DNA of 64,000 bases from 0-14-0-80-60-11 sp049322355 (GCA_049322355.1 JBMORG010000011.1:124001-188000); one strand, 5' to 3'; shown: positions 1 to 8,723, counted from the first letter of the stretch. A program made the numbers and translations. Notes: generated by a model not told the origin, from the letters alone.

Positions 1-36
1 TTGGAGCGGCAGGTGCAGCTTCTGCAACAAGGTTGA
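1..36 (+). CDS. 3' end of a gene entering from the left (partial)
   Basis: Frame 1 reads LERQVQLLQQG and then TGA at 34-36. The heptad-like spacing of hydrophobic residues would suit the end of a coiled coil. Only eleven codons are visible, so product and even reality are uncertain. It is followed by a hairpin repeat and then the EhaR-like gene on the same strand. Confidence 0.3.
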   Translation: MERQVQLLQQG

Positions 37-52
37 TTAGTGGCCAATGATC

Positions 53-103
53 AGTGGTCAATGATCAGTTAAATAATCTATCAATAACTGATTACTGACC
101 ACT
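53..103. repeat. Inverted repeat, 19-nt arms
   Basis: The arm AGTGGTCAATGATCAGTTA at 53-71 pairs with 85-103, with two mismatches and a 13-nt loop. A partial extra copy of the motif (AGTGGCCAATGATCAGTGG) precedes it at 39-57. It looks like a short dispersed palindrome between the upstream gene end and the EhaR-like gene. It could also affect transcription, but there is no T-run after it. Confidence 0.6.
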
Positions 104-126
104 GGCTACAGAATATAGGAGACTAC

Positions 127-1218
127 ATGCCCAACTTGCAACTGAACACCAATTGTGAGGGCCCTCTGGCCCTCAATGACAACGCTTTTGAGCTATGCCG
201 GGACTTCATTAAGCCCCAGGGGGACCGGTTTTTCCGGCAGTTGAGCCGCTATGACATTTATTTGAGTGATGTTGCAAAAAAGCCGGGGTACCAATCCGGG
301 AACACTCTCAGGCTCATTTTGCCCTTTTTGAAGGCCCGCGGCCTCACCAACGGCCAAATCGAAGATTATTCCCGAAAGAATGTGGCCTTGATGCCCGGGG
401 CCGAAGGCGCCTTTCAGTTCCTCCACGGCTGCAATTTTCCCCTTTTTGAAATCAGTACCAGCTACCGGCAATTTGCCGAAGCAGTGGGCGTTAAGCTGGG
501 TTTTGCCAGGGACCATATCTTCTGCACCGAACTGGATCTGGACCGCTATGAGCTTCCCCCGGATGAAGCCCGGGAATTACTGGGCCTGATTGCTGAAATA
601 GCCGATGCGCCGGAGATCGAACTGCCACCTGAGGCCGCATCATTAACTGACCTGCCGGACCAGGCTCAGGAAACAGTGGCGATGCTGGACCGGGTTTTTG
701 AGGAGCGGCTGCCGGCCATGAAGATCGGCGCCATCTTGCCAGAAGTCCATCCCATCGGCGGGCCTGCAAAGGCCAAGGCCGTGGCCGCCAGCCTGGAGAA
801 AACCGGCCTGAAGATGTCTGAGCTTATCTATGTGGGGGATAACGGCAACGATGTGCAGGCTTTCGAAGCGGTGCGGGCCGGTGGCGGCCTGGCCATTTCT
901 TTCAACGGCAACCGCTATGCGGTGGGCGCCGCGGAAGTGGTGGTGGTGTCAGACAGCGCCTGGTCTATTGCTTTGCTGACCGCCATCTTCCAGTCGTGGG
1001 GCAAAGAGGGGGTACTGGAGCTGGCAGCCCCCGAGACCCGGGACAAATCCCGCAGCCTGGTCTTGCCGGAAGCGATGGTTGACCCCATTTTTTCTGGTCT
1101 CAATGGCCGCCTTCTGAACATCTATTTGTCCAAGGGTATCGACCGGGCAAAAATCGCCAAGGACAGCCTGGCCATGCGGGCCAGACTCCGGGGCGAGGCG
1201 GTAGCCGCATTAGGGTAA
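127..1218 (+). CDS. HAD-superfamily protein, EhaR / phosphoserine-phosphatase-like
   Basis: A 363-aa protein resembling the HAD-fold proteins annotated in methanogens as energy-converting hydrogenase A subunit R. The N-terminal motif reads TNCEGPLALNDNAFEL (residues 8-23), where this family normally has an Asp-x-Glu-Gly-Pro nucleophile motif; the expected Asp is Asn9. Motif IV is intact as GDNGND (237-242), and Lys215/Lys217 can supply the motif III lysine. Activity as a phosphatase is therefore doubtful if Asn9 is real. No hydrogenase genes adjoin it, so the methanogen name should not be transferred. The start at 127 follows AGGAG about 6 nt upstream. Family recognition is from memory of the motif pattern. 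Confidence 0.65.
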   Translation: MPNLQLNTNCEGPLALNDNAFELCRDFIKPQGDRFFRQLSRYDIYLSDVAKKPGYQSGNTLRLILPFLKARGLTNGQIEDYSRKNVALMPGAEGAFQFLHGCNFPLFEISTSYRQFAEAVGVKLGFARDHIFCTELDLDRYELPPDEARELLGLIAEIADAPEIELPPEAASLTDLPDQAQETVAMLDRVFEERLPAMKIGAILPEVHPIGGPAKAKAVAASLEKTGLKMSELIYVGDNGNDVQAFEAVRAGGGLAISFNGNRYAVGAAEVVVVSDSAWSIALLTAIFQSWGKEGVLELAAPETRDKSRSLVLPEAMVDPIFSGLNGRLLNIYLSKGIDRAKIAKDSLAMRARLRGEAVAALG

Positions 1219-1239
1219 ACCAAGCAGGTCATAAATAAA

Positions 1240-1290
1240 GGCGGTCCAGGAACCGCCCAGCAGTTGCAAAGGCGGACCTATGTGTCCGCC
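1240..1290. terminator. Two consecutive GC-rich hairpins
   Basis: GGCGGT/ACCGCC (1240-1257) and GGCGGAC/GTCCGCC (1271-1290) form two 6-7 bp stems in the gap between two convergent genes. There is no clear T-run, so they are either a weak bidirectional terminator or a repeat pair. Confidence 0.4.
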
Positions 1291-1329
1291 CTTGGTTGAT
1301 GGTGCACGCGCAAATGCAGTGATAGAGGC

Positions 1330-1503
1330 CTACTTCTCCTTTTTGGCGTACTTCTGGGGTTCCTTGACAAAGCGGTCCTTACAGAGTTCGGAACAGAAGT
1401 AGTAGGTCTCTTCTTCAAATTCATACGCGAACTTGCCGTGCATATCCTTCAGGTCCATCATGCACACCGGGTCCACGTCGCATTTGGCTGGATCTTTGGC
1501 CAT
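1330..1503 (-). CDS. YHS-domain metal-binding small protein
   Basis: A 57-aa ORF starting MAKDPAKCDVDPVCMMDL and carrying the YHS/TRASH-type cysteine pattern DPVC-M followed by YYFCSELCKDRF near residues 34-45. YHS domains occur in copper ATPases and mercury or selenium handling proteins and are thought to bind soft metal ions. It stands alone, convergent with the EhaR-like gene and downstream of hpnK. The start is ATG at 1503, preceded by GGGAGG. Function beyond likely metal binding is not known. Confidence 0.8.
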   Translation of the reverse strand: MAKDPAKCDVDPVCMMDLKDMHGKFAYEFEEETYYFCSELCKDRFVKEPQKYAKKEK

Positions 1504-1579
1504 GGCTTAACCTCCCGCAAAACTTAACCTTGCATAAACAATAAGAATCTCTTAGCCCGGCGTCAAGGCACCCGATGTT

Positions 1580-2476
1580 TCATGGCCGGCTTTCCCAGTT
1601 CGGCGCGGGCCTGCCACCGGAAAGCTCTCGAAAATCCGTGATCTTAACCCCCGATGCGACCAGAGCAGCTTTGAGGCGAGGGCTCATAAGGGCCGCCAAT
1701 TCCTGCTGCCGCAGGTAGCGAGGGGCCCAGCGCAACAATTCCGAGTCGGCAAAGAGGCCCGGATGGCAGTAGATTTCGGTGACCCCCGGCTGAAGCCGAG
1801 GCACCAGGTCCACAAGATAGTCTTCGGTCATGCGCCCGTCGTTCAGCAGTCCGAAGATGTGGTGGTTAAAGCAGAGACCCGCGGCCCGGATTATTTTCTC
1901 CGCCCGCCGGCAGAGTATGGCGAAGATCAGACCCTGGGCGATCTTGGGTAAAGGACCGTCCGGGGCCAGGGATAGGGTGGTCCGCCAATCTTCCCGGGCC
2001 AGGCGCACTGCGGGGATGCCGTACTCCCGGGCCAGGTCCACCACGATGGGAAAGATGCCGGGGTGGAGGTGCAGGTTCAAGTGGCTATTGAGGTGCCAGA
2101 TGGTCAGACCGGCCCGTTGGAAGAGTTCTATCTGGGCCGCCAGTTCCCGCCGGATTTCGGGTAACAAGCGCGGTTGGCTGAAGTAACGCCAACCGGTGGC
2201 CACGGGAGCGTTTGAAAAGAAACCCTGGGCATTAACCAGACTTGGGATATGCTCCGGGGGCAAAACAGCGCGACCCTGAATGAGGGTAAGGTGGACCCCC
2301 AGGCAGAGATCGGGCAATGCCCGGGAGAGAGCGATGGCCGCCTGGGTCCGGGGAGCGGCGGCCATCAGGCTGGCACTCCGGAGCAGTCCCCGGCGGTGAG
2401 CCAGAGCCACGGCGCCGTTGAGCGCATCGGAGAGCCCGAAGTCGTCGGCGGTGAAGATGACGAATTTCTCAGGCAT
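1580..2476 (-). CDS. hpnK: HpnK-like polysaccharide-deacetylase-fold (YdjC/ChbG) hydrolase
   Basis: About 298 aa from the ATG at 2476; an upstream in-frame ATG at 2542 would add 22 residues with no family resemblance. The metal-binding start motif TADDFGLS lies near the N-terminus and HLNSHLNLHLHPG mid-protein, as in the YdjC/ChbG family. HpnK homologues deacetylate hopanoid glycosides during cyclitol-ether side-chain formation. The hpnK assignment rests on its position downstream of an unmistakable hpnJ and on the sequence pattern; another YdjC-family role is possible. Confidence 0.75.
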   Translation of the reverse strand: MPEKFVIFTADDFGLSDALNGAVALAHRRGLLRSASLMAAAPRTQAAIALSRALPDLCLGVHLTLIQGRAVLPPEHIPSLVNAQGFFSNAPVATGWRYFSQPRLLPEIRRELAAQIELFQRAGLTIWHLNSHLNLHLHPGIFPIVVDLAREYGIPAVRLAREDWRTTLSLAPDGPLPKIAQGLIFAILCRRAEKIIRAAGLCFNHHIFGLLNDGRMTEDYLVDLVPRLQPGVTEIYCHPGLFADSELLRWAPRYLRQQELAALMSPRLKAALVASGVKITDFRELSGGRPAPNWESRP

Positions 2477-2565
2477 CGGCAAAAGACTGGCCCACCCCTT
2501 CCCTTCCACCTGCTCCCTGCCCCTGCTTATATCGAGTTGCATTCAAAGAGTAACTATTGGTAGCC

Positions 2566-2604
2566 GCAGGCTTTAGCCTGCGCCTGAACAGGCAAAACGC
2601 CTGG
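2566..2604. repeat. Paired short palindromes (REP-like)
   Basis: CGCAGGC-TTTA-GCCTGCG (2566-2583) is followed by CAGGC-AAAAC-GCCTG (2590-2604). They lie in the gap between the radical SAM gene and hpnK on the minus strand. This is a dispersed-repeat type of sequence and may also act as an intercistronic hairpin. Confidence 0.55.
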
Positions 2605-2629
2605 GTTACCATCTGAATGCGAAATGGCA

Positions 2630-3703
2630 TCAATTCTTTAGCCAATGATACCCCTCCATCAGGGCCGTCAGGGAGAGAAAATTGTAGGGGTGCAGCAGCG
2701 CCCTAAGGCCTTTAAACCATTGGCCTTGCCGCAGCGCAGCCAAAGAATCTGCCACCGACACCGCCAAGAACTGGTAAACGCTGGGATCGCGATAACAGTC
2801 GATGGTGCAGGCGGAACAATTATCCCGGATGGGCTGAATGTCTTTAATCTCCTCCAGGGGACCCAGGGCTTCCCCCAGGTAATGGCAGCGATAGACCTGA
2901 AAGCGCCAGTCCACGAAGAAATATTTGAATCCCGCCAAACAGGGAAATCTTACTGGTTGGCGCTTTAATTGCCGCTGGAGATCGGTCAGGGCTAACCGGG
3001 GGTTGAGGATGTGCAGCGAAGTGGCCCCCTTCAGTTCCTTTACCTGCCCAAACCACCTTTGCAGTTCAGCCGAGGTAAAATCCACGGAATAATGGTGGGC
3101 AAACCCTAAATACGAGGAATTAAGCCGGGTGATGGGGTAGGAAAAGGTGACCCTGCCAAAACCCAGGTCTTCCAAGAACCGGAGCATCTCTCTCAAATCC
3201 CCCACCAGGCGGCTTAAGGTCACCGAAGCCACCGGGTCCAGCCCGACCCGGCGCAACTCCCTCACCATTTCCCGAATATGTTCGGTCAGACCCGGCATTC
3301 CCCGGTGGGCGTCATGGGCATTTGCTGAGGGCGCGTCCAGGGAAATGATCAGGGTCTTAAGGCCTGCGTCCCGCAAGTCTTGGATAAAAGCCCGATTAAG
3401 CAGGGAACCGTTGGTACAGAGGAGCGTCTGGACGGCCAAGTCCCGGGCTCTGGCCAAGGCCGTAAGTAGGGCGGGATAAAGCAGGGGTTCGCCGCCGGTG
3501 AAGCAGAGATAGCTAATGCCCTTGTCTTTGAGGGCGCTAAGCCCCCGTAAAAGCCGGGCCGGATCCGCCATTACCCTTTCATCGGGGGCTACTCCGGGAA
3601 AACTGCAGAAGTTGCAATGGGCATTGCAGGCGTTGGTTAGGGCAATCTGGCAAAAACCTGGGCCCCCCTGCAAAACCAAACAAAGGAGCTCCTTTAAGGT
3701 CAT
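2630..3703 (-). CDS. Radical SAM / SPASM-like protein in the hopanoid cluster
   Basis: About 357 aa from the ATG at 3703, which overlaps the hpnJ stop in an ATGA arrangement; this translational coupling decides the start over the upstream one at 3742. The [4Fe-4S] motif CNAHCNFC is at residues 26-33, followed by FTGGEPLLYP. A C-terminal group of cysteines (FPCLAG, YRCHY, DNCSACTIDC) suggests an auxiliary cluster. It is not clearly HpnH. Coupling to hpnJ implies a role in the same hopanoid tailoring pathway, but its substrate cannot be read from the sequence. Confidence 0.75.
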   Translation of the reverse strand: MTLKELLCLVLQGGPGFCQIALTNACNAHCNFCSFPGVAPDERVMADPARLLRGLSALKDKGISYLCFTGGEPLLYPALLTALARARDLAVQTLLCTNGSLLNRAFIQDLRDAGLKTLIISLDAPSANAHDAHRGMPGLTEHIREMVRELRRVGLDPVASVTLSRLVGDLREMLRFLEDLGFGRVTFSYPITRLNSSYLGFAHHYSVDFTSAELQRWFGQVKELKGATSLHILNPRLALTDLQRQLKRQPVRFPCLAGFKYFFVDWRFQVYRCHYLGEALGPLEEIKDIQPIRDNCSACTIDCYRDPSVYQFLAVSVADSLAALRQGQWFKGLRALLHPYNFLSLTALMEGYHWLKN

Positions 3704-5154
3704 GGCCAGCGAGCGCCCTCGGCTGCGAGGGAATCCTGGCACTGGCGCCGCTTGAACATAAAGCTCAAGAACTGGCGGCCTTCCTTGAGCAAGCGTCGGC
3801 GCTCCGCCTTATCCCGCATCATGACTAGGGCGGCCCGGGCCATATAGCGTGGCCGAAAGTAAAAGCGGCGGTAGAATTGGGGCACTGCCTGAAAAATTTC
3901 AGCTGCTGCCAGACCGGGATAATCCACTACACATTGCTGGTAGCCGGTGGCGCCGTTGACCAGGGCGTCATCCTGCAAGTAACCCTGGTCCCGGCAAAAA
4001 TCGTAGAATTCCGTGCCGGGATAGGGGGTGGCCAGGGAAACCTGGATGGTGTCCGGGTCCAGTTCGCAGGCGAACCGGATGGAGGCCTCGATGGACTCCC
4101 GGGTCTCGCCGGGGAGCCCCACCATAAAAGTGCCGTGGATCTGGATGCCCAATTCCCGGCACCATTTGGTCAAACGGCGGGCCATCTCCAGGGTCGCCCC
4201 TTTACGAATATTTTTCAAAACCTGGGGGTCGCCGGTTTCGAAACCCACTACCAGGAGGCGTAATCCCCCCTCTTTCATGGCCTTGAGGGTTTCATAAGAG
4301 GTGGTTACCCTGGCGGTGGCAGACCAAACAAATTTAAGGGGACGCAATGCCTGGCTGAGCTGCCGGGCCCGTTCACCGTCGGCGGTGAAAGTATCGTCGT
4401 CAAAAAAGATTTCCGCAGCTTGGGGAAAGAGTTCCAGACAGCGGCGGACCTCTACCACCACGTTGGCCACGCTGCGAATCCGGAAGCGCCGCCCGGTAAA
4501 AGTCTGGGGCCAGAGGCAGTAAACGCAATGGGACGGGCAGCCCCTACCGGTATAAAAAGAGACATATGGGTAGCGCAGATAAGGGATCTGATAATGCTCC
4601 ATAGTCAGGTCCCGGTGGTAAATCTCCGTGACCATGGGCAGGGCATCCAGGTCCTCTAAGAAAGGCCGTTCGGGATTGTGGTGGATGGAGCCATTGGCAC
4701 GGTAGCTGATGCCCGGAATTTCAGGCCAGGGCCGTCCCTGGGCCACCTCGGTGACGGTATAATCGAACTCCCGGCGAGCTACGAAATCCACTTGGGGTCC
4801 GGCCAGAAGAGATTCCTGAGGCAGAATGCTCACCTGGGGCCCCACCAGGCCCACTATGAGCCTGGGGTTTTTCTCTTTAAGACGGCTGACGGTGGCCAGA
4901 TCATGTTGAAATGACGGCTGGGTGGTGAAGAGGACGGCCAGTTCATAATCCTGGGCTATTTCCGCCACCTGGGACACGGTCAGATTTTCCGGGGGCGCGT
5001 CCACCACCCGGCTATCAGGGATGAGACCAGCAGGGTAGCACAGCCAAGTGGGATACCAGAATGAAGTAACTTCACGGGTGGCTTGATAACGGGACCCGGC
5101 CCCACCATCGAAATCCCGGAAAGATGGCGGGTTAAGCAACAAAGTGCGTTTCAT
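3700..5154 (-). CDS. hpnJ: HpnJ, hopanoid-associated B12-binding radical SAM protein
   Basis: 484 aa. The N-terminus MKRTLLLNPPSFRDFDGG with the following FWYPTWLCYPAG is characteristic of HpnJ. A B12-binding-type domain (about 1-170) precedes the radical SAM core with GRGCPSHCVYC (about 207-217), FDDDTF and the later VGFETGDPQVL strand. HpnJ acts in making the cyclitol-ether head group of composite hopanoids. The gene leads a tightly spaced minus-strand set with the radical SAM gene (4-nt overlap) and hpnK. Squalene-hopene cyclase and other hpn genes are not in view. Confidence 0.88.
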   Translation of the reverse strand: MKRTLLLNPPSFRDFDGGAGSRYQATREVTSFWYPTWLCYPAGLIPDSRVVDAPPENLTVSQVAEIAQDYELAVLFTTQPSFQHDLATVSRLKEKNPRLIVGLVGPQVSILPQESLLAGPQVDFVARREFDYTVTEVAQGRPWPEIPGISYRANGSIHHNPERPFLEDLDALPMVTEIYHRDLTMEHYQIPYLRYPYVSFYTGRGCPSHCVYCLWPQTFTGRRFRIRSVANVVVEVRRCLELFPQAAEIFFDDDTFTADGERARQLSQALRPLKFVWSATARVTTSYETLKAMKEGGLRLLVVGFETGDPQVLKNIRKGATLEMARRLTKWCRELGIQIHGTFMVGLPGETRESIEASIRFACELDPDTIQVSLATPYPGTEFYDFCRDQGYLQDDALVNGATGYQQCVVDYPGLAAAEIFQAVPQFYRRFYFRPRYMARAALVMMRDKAERRRLLKEGRQFLSFMFKRRQCQDSLAAEGARWP

Positions 5155-5551
5155 GATCTAGCCAAACCTCTTATGGAAATCGGGGTCAAACCGTCCCCAG
5201 CTTTCGAGCATCTGGCGGCGGCAACGCCCCGATCTGAGAAAATTTCCTGATTATGGAGGAATTCTATCCCAGGTTCGCAGCTTTGTCCAGGGAATAGCAA
5301 AAACGGGCAGGAGGATAGCCTGAGATGCTTCACAGATTCATACCAGGCCCTGTGGTGACTGAGGATGGATCGAAGGCGGAATTCCCCAAACCAGGCGCAG
5401 GCAGTACGCCTGGTTGGGGAGAACTGCAGTTATGGAGAAACACCGGAGCGGGAAAGGTCGGTTAAACTCAAAGACCTAAAGGCAGGGAGTTTACCACTTC
5501 CTCCACCTTTCTGAAAAACGGTTAATTTACCCTGACCGTAAACCTCAATTA
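5155..5551. other. Gene-poor gap with a strong hairpin
   Basis: About 400 bp between hpnJ and the PEP-CTERM-like gene. A 60-codon minus-strand reading frame here lacks family features and a good ribosome binding site. The only clear structure is the hairpin at 5384-5419. Confidence 0.5.
5384..5419. other. Strong hairpin, 13-bp stem with one bulge
   Basis: CCCCAAACCAGGCG (5384-5397) pairs with CGCCTGGTTGGGG (5407-5419), leaving one bulged A and a 9-nt loop. No T-run follows on either strand. It may be a terminator-like element after the PEP-CTERM-like gene or part of a leader upstream of hpnJ. Confidence 0.5.
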
Positions 5552-5806
5552 TCAGCGTTTAATACGTTTTCTCCAGCGTAAAATGGCCAAACCAGCCACC
5601 CCGCTGCCCACGAGCAGGAGAGAACCGGGAATAGGAGTGTGCACTTGGTTCGCCTGGTTTAATTGATAACTATGCAAATTATGCCGTTGATACAGTATTT
5701 GCCCCGCACGGGGGTCGGTGCGGGTTTTCTTGCATCCGGCTATGCCGGGCAGAGTGATCACTGCCCCAAGCGCCAATACCATCAGATATTTTGATAAAGG
5801 TTTCAT
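5552..5806 (-). CDS. Small PEP-CTERM-like exported protein with a lipobox-like Cys
   Basis: 84 aa from ATG 5806 (AGAGAAGAAAAG upstream). An N-terminal signal segment ends in LPGIAGC, a lipobox-like site. A short polar stretch follows, then a C-terminus reading TPIPGSLLLVGSGVAGLAILR and ending RWRKRIKR. This matches the tripartite PEP-CTERM/exosortase sorting layout (PEP-like motif, membrane helix, basic tail), although the PEP motif is degenerate (PIPGS). Carrying both signals on so short a protein is unusual. No exosortase gene is in the window. Confidence 0.6.
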   Translation of the reverse strand: MKPLSKYLMVLALGAVITLPGIAGCKKTRTDPRAGQILYQRHNLHSYQLNQANQVHTPIPGSLLLVGSGVAGLAILRWRKRIKR

Positions 5807-6272
5807 GTCTTTTCTTCTCTGGCAATTTAAGTTTTGCACTGATTGGGACCACGTCCGCATTTACCTCCTAAAGCAATAATTATTCCAAGTGATAAATATT
5901 TTTTTCTTTTCTTATTACAATAATATTCTTAAATAGTTATCCAATTTTTTGGGAAACTCTGGTCCCTTAAGATTCATTATATGTTCAATTTAACGGACAT
6001 TTTGTTTAAGTTTGCTAACGAAGGTATCAATTTTCATTAAAATAATAATGGTTAGCTATTTTTTTTATAAAATTAATTACCTATTTTCGCTCCTTAATAT
6101 AGTTTCTGGCCTGATAATCCTGTTAGCTCACCAAGCCGCCGGTGGGTATAATCATTTGCACCAAACCTTGCCATGGGCTCATAATAAGATTCACCCGTGA
6201 GACAATGAGCTAGCCGGCAGTGCCGATCAGGGAACTCGGGGATCGATAACCTTGGATGGGCTAAAGGCAGAG
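5807..6272. other. AT-rich non-coding gap
   Basis: About 465 bp, much more AT-rich than its surroundings, separating the PEP-CTERM-like gene from the NamZ fusion gene. It presumably holds the promoter of the PEP-CTERM-like gene (minus strand). I see no convincing gene. Confidence 0.5.
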
Positions 6273-8723
6273 CTAGTAAAGGAGATATTTGGCCCTCAGG
6301 CGGAGGAAATTATCCAGCCGACTGAGCCACTGCCGGTGAATGTCCCGGGGATCAACCCCGTACCTGATGGCCTGGATAACCTCTCGGGACCCCACCATAC
6401 CCAGGGTCCCGCCAAACTGAAACTTTTGGGGGTATAACCGGTAAAGGGCGGCGGTCAACTCCACCCCCAGGGCCGGACTATCCAGGACGGCCCGATCCGC
6501 CACCCGCAGGCGGATCCCCTCACATCTCTGCTGGCGGTAAGGGGCGGCAGCGGGGGTAAAGACCACCGGCTCGAAGACTACTCCCCCGATGCCCCGCCTG
6601 TTTAAATATTCGGACAATTTTGGCCCCGAAATCCAGGGAGCCCCCATGATTTCAAAAGGAGTGGGGGTGCCGCGGCCAACGCTGACATTGGCAGACTCCA
6701 CCATTCCCACCCCGGGGTAAAGGATAGCCTGGGTCAGCGACCGCAGGTTCGGGGAGGGGTTGACCCAGGGCAACCCGGATTCGTTAAACCAGAGGTCCCG
6801 GCGATAACCCTCCATCTTCACAACCTTTAACTTAGCGCCGATCCTCCGCTCGCAGTTGAAGAGCTGGGCCAGCTCTCCGGCCGTCATCCCATAGCGTATG
6901 GGCAACGGGAAATAGCCGATAAAGGATTTCAAGTCGGGGTCCAAAACCGGGCCTTGCACCATGGACGCGGTAATGGGGTCGGGCCGGTCCAGCACATAGA
7001 AGTCAAGGCCGGCTGTGGCCGCAGCCTCCATGGCATAGGCCATGGTAGTTATATAGGTATAATAACGGCAACCGACGTCCTGGATGTCGTAGACCAGGGC
7101 GTCCAGCCCCCGCAGCATCTGGGGCGTGGGCCGATTGACCTTGCCGTACAGGCTGTAGACCGGCAGACCGGTGGCCGCGTCTCTTCCGGAGGCCACCTTC
7201 TCGTCCAGTTTGCCGGACAAGCCATGCTCCGGACTGAAAATTGCCCGTACCTTAACCTCGGGGGCCCGGAGCAATAGATTAAGAGTGGATCGCCCGGCGG
7301 TGTCGATGCCTGTGTGATTGGTGATTACTCCAATAGTTTTCCCTGCCAGAGGGGCAAAGCCTCCTGCCGCCAGTACCTCGATCCCTGGCCGCACCCGGTC
7401 AGGCAAGTCGCTGGCACCATATCCCACGTCCAAGGTGTCATCGGTCTCATAGTGCAGGAAGGCGCGCCTGGCCGGCGGCCCCATTTGCAGAGCACTAGCC
7501 ACCGCCTCGGAGACCTGGACCCGCAACGGTTTGACGTTGCCTTTGCCCCGGGGATGCAAACGGCTGGTGAGAATAATCAGAAAAGTTTCCGAACGGGGAT
7601 CGATCCAGATAGAGGTTCCGGTATAACCGGTGTGACCGAAGGACCCGGTAGGAAAGGAAGTGTTGAAAATCTTGCTGTAAGGTGATTGCACATCCCAGCC
7701 GAGATTACGCAGGATAAAGCTGCCATGAATACGCTGGGGTTTCTCCATGGCCATCACCGTTTTCTCATCGAGAAAACGTTTACCCCGGTACGTGCCACCA
7801 TCGATTATCATTTGGGCCAGGATGGCCAGATCATTAGCCGTGGAAAATACCCCGGCATGACCGGCCACTCCCCCCATGCGATAGGTGGTGGGATCGGACA
7901 CCTGGCCCCAACGCAGGCCATGGCCTTGATAATCCGTAGGCGCAATGCGATTTTTCAGCGCCGGAGACGGATTAAAGGAGGTATCCCGCATGCCCAGAGG
8001 CTTAAAGACTTCTTTGGCGCAGTAGGCGTCCAGGGGCAGCCCGGAGACCCGGTGCACAATCTCCCCCAAAGTGATGAAATTGACATCACTGTAACAAAAA
8101 TTCTTACCCGGCGAATTGACCGGGCAATCCTGGATCACGGCCGCCATGGCTCCGTCATAATCCGACCAGCGGAACCGGGCCATCAAACCGGCACGCAAAC
8201 CGGAAGAGTGCGTCATGAGTTGCCGGATAGTAATGCTGCCCTTACCGTTCGCCGCGAAAGCCGGCCAATAGGTGGCCACCGGGGCATCGAGTTTAAGACA
8301 GCCCTGATCGGCCAATTTCATTATCGCCATGGTGGTAGCCACCACTTTGGTCAGGGAGGCCAGATCGAAAATGGTATCCACCGTCATTGGCTGAGGGACA
8401 GGTTCAACAGCGCGCAGGCCGAAGGCCTTACGGTACACTATTCTGCCTTGGTGGCCCACCAGGATGACGGCCCCGGGGACGTGCCCGGCGGCAATCTCCC
8501 GTTGGGCCACCTGGCTGATACGGGCAAAGCGGGGGGAGTCAATTTCGGAAATTGCGGGCGGCGGCGCCTCAGGAGGGGCGGGCGCGGGAGGGGGCTCCAC
8601 GATTACCGGCGGCAGCGGCGGCGGCACATAGGCGGCGCAGCCGGCCAGACCGAGGATAATGAGGACCATGACAATAACAAACAGCCTGGCAGAAAGTCCC
8701 GGGGGTTGTATGCGGCTGATCAT
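6273..8723 (-). CDS. Lipoprotein fusion: serine beta-lactamase-fold hydrolase + NamZ (DUF1343)
   Basis: About 816 aa from ATG 8723 (a TTG at 8741 is possible). A signal peptide ends in the lipobox LGLAGC, followed by a proline-rich linker. Residues about 70-400 form a class C beta-lactamase/esterase-like domain with the SxxK motif in DLASLTKVV, a Tyr-Ser-Asp (YSDVNF) and an HTGYTG third motif. From about 430 to the end runs a NamZ/YbbC (DUF1343) domain with ITNHTGID, FSPEHG, YDIQDVGCRYYTY and NVSVGRGT. NamZ is an exo-beta-N-acetylmuramidase, so the protein probably acts on peptidoglycan fragments in the periplasm. Joining both activities suggests muropeptide recycling. Confidence 0.88.
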   Translation of the reverse strand: MISRIQPPGLSARLFVIVMVLIILGLAGCAAYVPPPLPPVIVEPPPAPAPPEAPPPAISEIDSPRFARISQVAQREIAAGHVPGAVILVGHQGRIVYRKAFGLRAVEPVPQPMTVDTIFDLASLTKVVATTMAIMKLADQGCLKLDAPVATYWPAFAANGKGSITIRQLMTHSSGLRAGLMARFRWSDYDGAMAAVIQDCPVNSPGKNFCYSDVNFITLGEIVHRVSGLPLDAYCAKEVFKPLGMRDTSFNPSPALKNRIAPTDYQGHGLRWGQVSDPTTYRMGGVAGHAGVFSTANDLAILAQMIIDGGTYRGKRFLDEKTVMAMEKPQRIHGSFILRNLGWDVQSPYSKIFNTSFPTGSFGHTGYTGTSIWIDPRSETFLIILTSRLHPRGKGNVKPLRVQVSEAVASALQMGPPARRAFLHYETDDTLDVGYGASDLPDRVRPGIEVLAAGGFAPLAGKTIGVITNHTGIDTAGRSTLNLLLRAPEVKVRAIFSPEHGLSGKLDEKVASGRDAATGLPVYSLYGKVNRPTPQMLRGLDALVYDIQDVGCRYYTYITTMAYAMEAAATAGLDFYVLDRPDPITASMVQGPVLDPDLKSFIGYFPLPIRYGMTAGELAQLFNCERRIGAKLKVVKMEGYRRDLWFNESGLPWVNPSPNLRSLTQAILYPGVGMVESANVSVGRGTPTPFEIMGAPWISGPKLSEYLNRRGIGGVVFEPVVFTPAAAPYRQQRCEGIRLRVADRAVLDSPALGVELTAALYRLYPQKFQFGGTLGMVGSREVIQAIRYGVDPRDIHRQWLSRLDNFLRLRAKYLLY

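Noticed and set aside
127..1218. Subunit of an energy-converting hydrogenase
   Set aside because: The resemblance is to EhaR only; no hydrogenase genes occur nearby.
5151..5333. 60-codon minus-strand frame just upstream of hpnJ
   Set aside because: No ribosome binding site or recognised domain; more likely leader sequence.
5384..5550. c-di-GMP or cobalamin riboswitch upstream of hpnJ
   Set aside because: I compared it by eye with the GEMM and cobalamin consensus cores and found none of the conserved blocks.
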